6,509 nt of DNA from contig CAMPHX010000075.1 in assembly GCA_946886085.1 (NCBI GenBank), positions 1 through 6,509 on the forward strand. The letters run 5' to 3'. The notes under the pieces are model-generated. The model was not told where the DNA came from and did not search any database. It was given only the letters and a program-made list of their open reading frames with translations. Of the stretch, positions 6,177 through 6,509 are shown one piece after another (the first letter of the stretch is position 1; every line of letters starts with the position of its first letter). Source of the DNA: an uncultured Flavobacteriales bacterium. GTDB lineage: Bacteria > Bacteroidota > Bacteroidia > Flavobacteriales > Vicingaceae. The position numbers and the translations under genes were made by a program.

Positions 6177-6509
6177 TTATGTTTCATAAGTTACACCATA
6201 ACTATCAAAGTTCACTTCCCCAAACGAATAATAGGTGTCAAGGAATTTTTTTAATTCCGTATCTATTGATTCATTATCAATTCTATTGTAAATACTTCTG
6301 ATATTAGGTTCACTTTTTGGATGAATGTGACTAAATAATATAGTCGAACCCATGTCGTATTTTTGAATTTTATTCTTTACAAATTCTTTCGTTTTAGATA
6401 TGTCAATATACTGATTTTTCTTATGTAAGTCATAAACTAGATTTGTTATGTCTATAAATAATACTAAAGAATTGGAACAATATTCTTCTTTTCCTTTTTT
6501 ATTTATTAC
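6177..6509 (-). CDS. Unrecognised protein, 3' part of gene running off the window
   Basis: An open frame of 110 codons enters from the right edge and ends with TAA at 6179-6177. It has no start in the window, so it is the C-terminal part of a longer gene. The visible protein begins VINKKGKEEYCSNSLVLFID, continues through ITNLVYDLHKKNQYIDISKT and MGSTILFSHIHPKSEPNIRS, and ends FGEVNFDSYGVTYET. It has no clear membrane segment, and I recognise no family. The short hydrophobic strand LVLFIDITNL followed by charged helices could suit a soluble alpha/beta domain, but that is a guess. By hand count, G+C over 6241-6480 is 58 of 240 (24%), against about 37-40% in three 60-base samples of the AsmA-family gene. 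It is therefore compositionally distinct from its neighbour and possibly acquired. The lack of stops over 110 codons in DNA this AT-rich makes it very likely coding. Confidence 0.75.
   Translation of the reverse strand, partial: VINKKGKEEYCSNSLVLFIDITNLVYDLHKKNQYIDISKTKEFVKNKIQKYDMGSTILFSHIHPKSEPNIRSIYNRIDNESIDTELKKFLDTYYSFGEVNFDSYGVTYET

Overview
The window looks like a stretch of a low-GC Bacteroidota chromosome, most likely Flavobacteriales-like. The grounds are AT-rich coding sequence, start codons without Shine-Dalgarno sites, a perfect TAnnTTTG-type -7 promoter element, a SecG with an acidic, proline-containing tail, and a SecG-linked TPR protein whose ends resemble a family I know from flavobacteria. 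The placement is inferred from these traits and not from a database search.

Layout: (1) 6-758 (+), a complete LytTR-family response regulator, probably partnered by a sensor kinase just off the left edge. (2) 736-1644 (-), a ten-helix EamA/DMT transporter that converges on the regulator and overlaps its 3' end by 23 bp. (3) 1657-1689, an intrinsic terminator for secG. (4) 1709-2934 (-), a two-gene operon of a TPR-type protein followed by secG, coupled through a TAATG stop/start overlap. Its -7 element lies only 4 nt from the first start codon, so the message may be leaderless. (5) 2935-3414, a 480-bp divergent intergenic region. It holds a short tandem heptamer and a 169-bp element bounded by 24-bp imperfect inverted repeats with two smaller inverted repeats inside, resembling a MITE/REP-type element. 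(6) 3415-6069 (+), an 884-aa AsmA-family envelope protein with an N-terminal membrane anchor and a Lys/Glu-rich C-terminal tail. (7) 6070-6176, a short convergent spacer that opens with a run of eight G. (8) 6177-6509 (-), the 3' part (110 codons) of an unrecognised gene of markedly lower GC that runs off the right edge.

Most genes are ordinary chromosomal functions: signalling, metabolite export, Sec translocation and envelope biogenesis. They do not form one pathway, although SecG and the AsmA protein both concern the cell envelope. I see no defence system, CRISPR array, RNA gene, transposase or phage module. The parts most worth a second look are the structured intergenic element, the near-leaderless promoter and the AT-rich unknown gene at the right edge.
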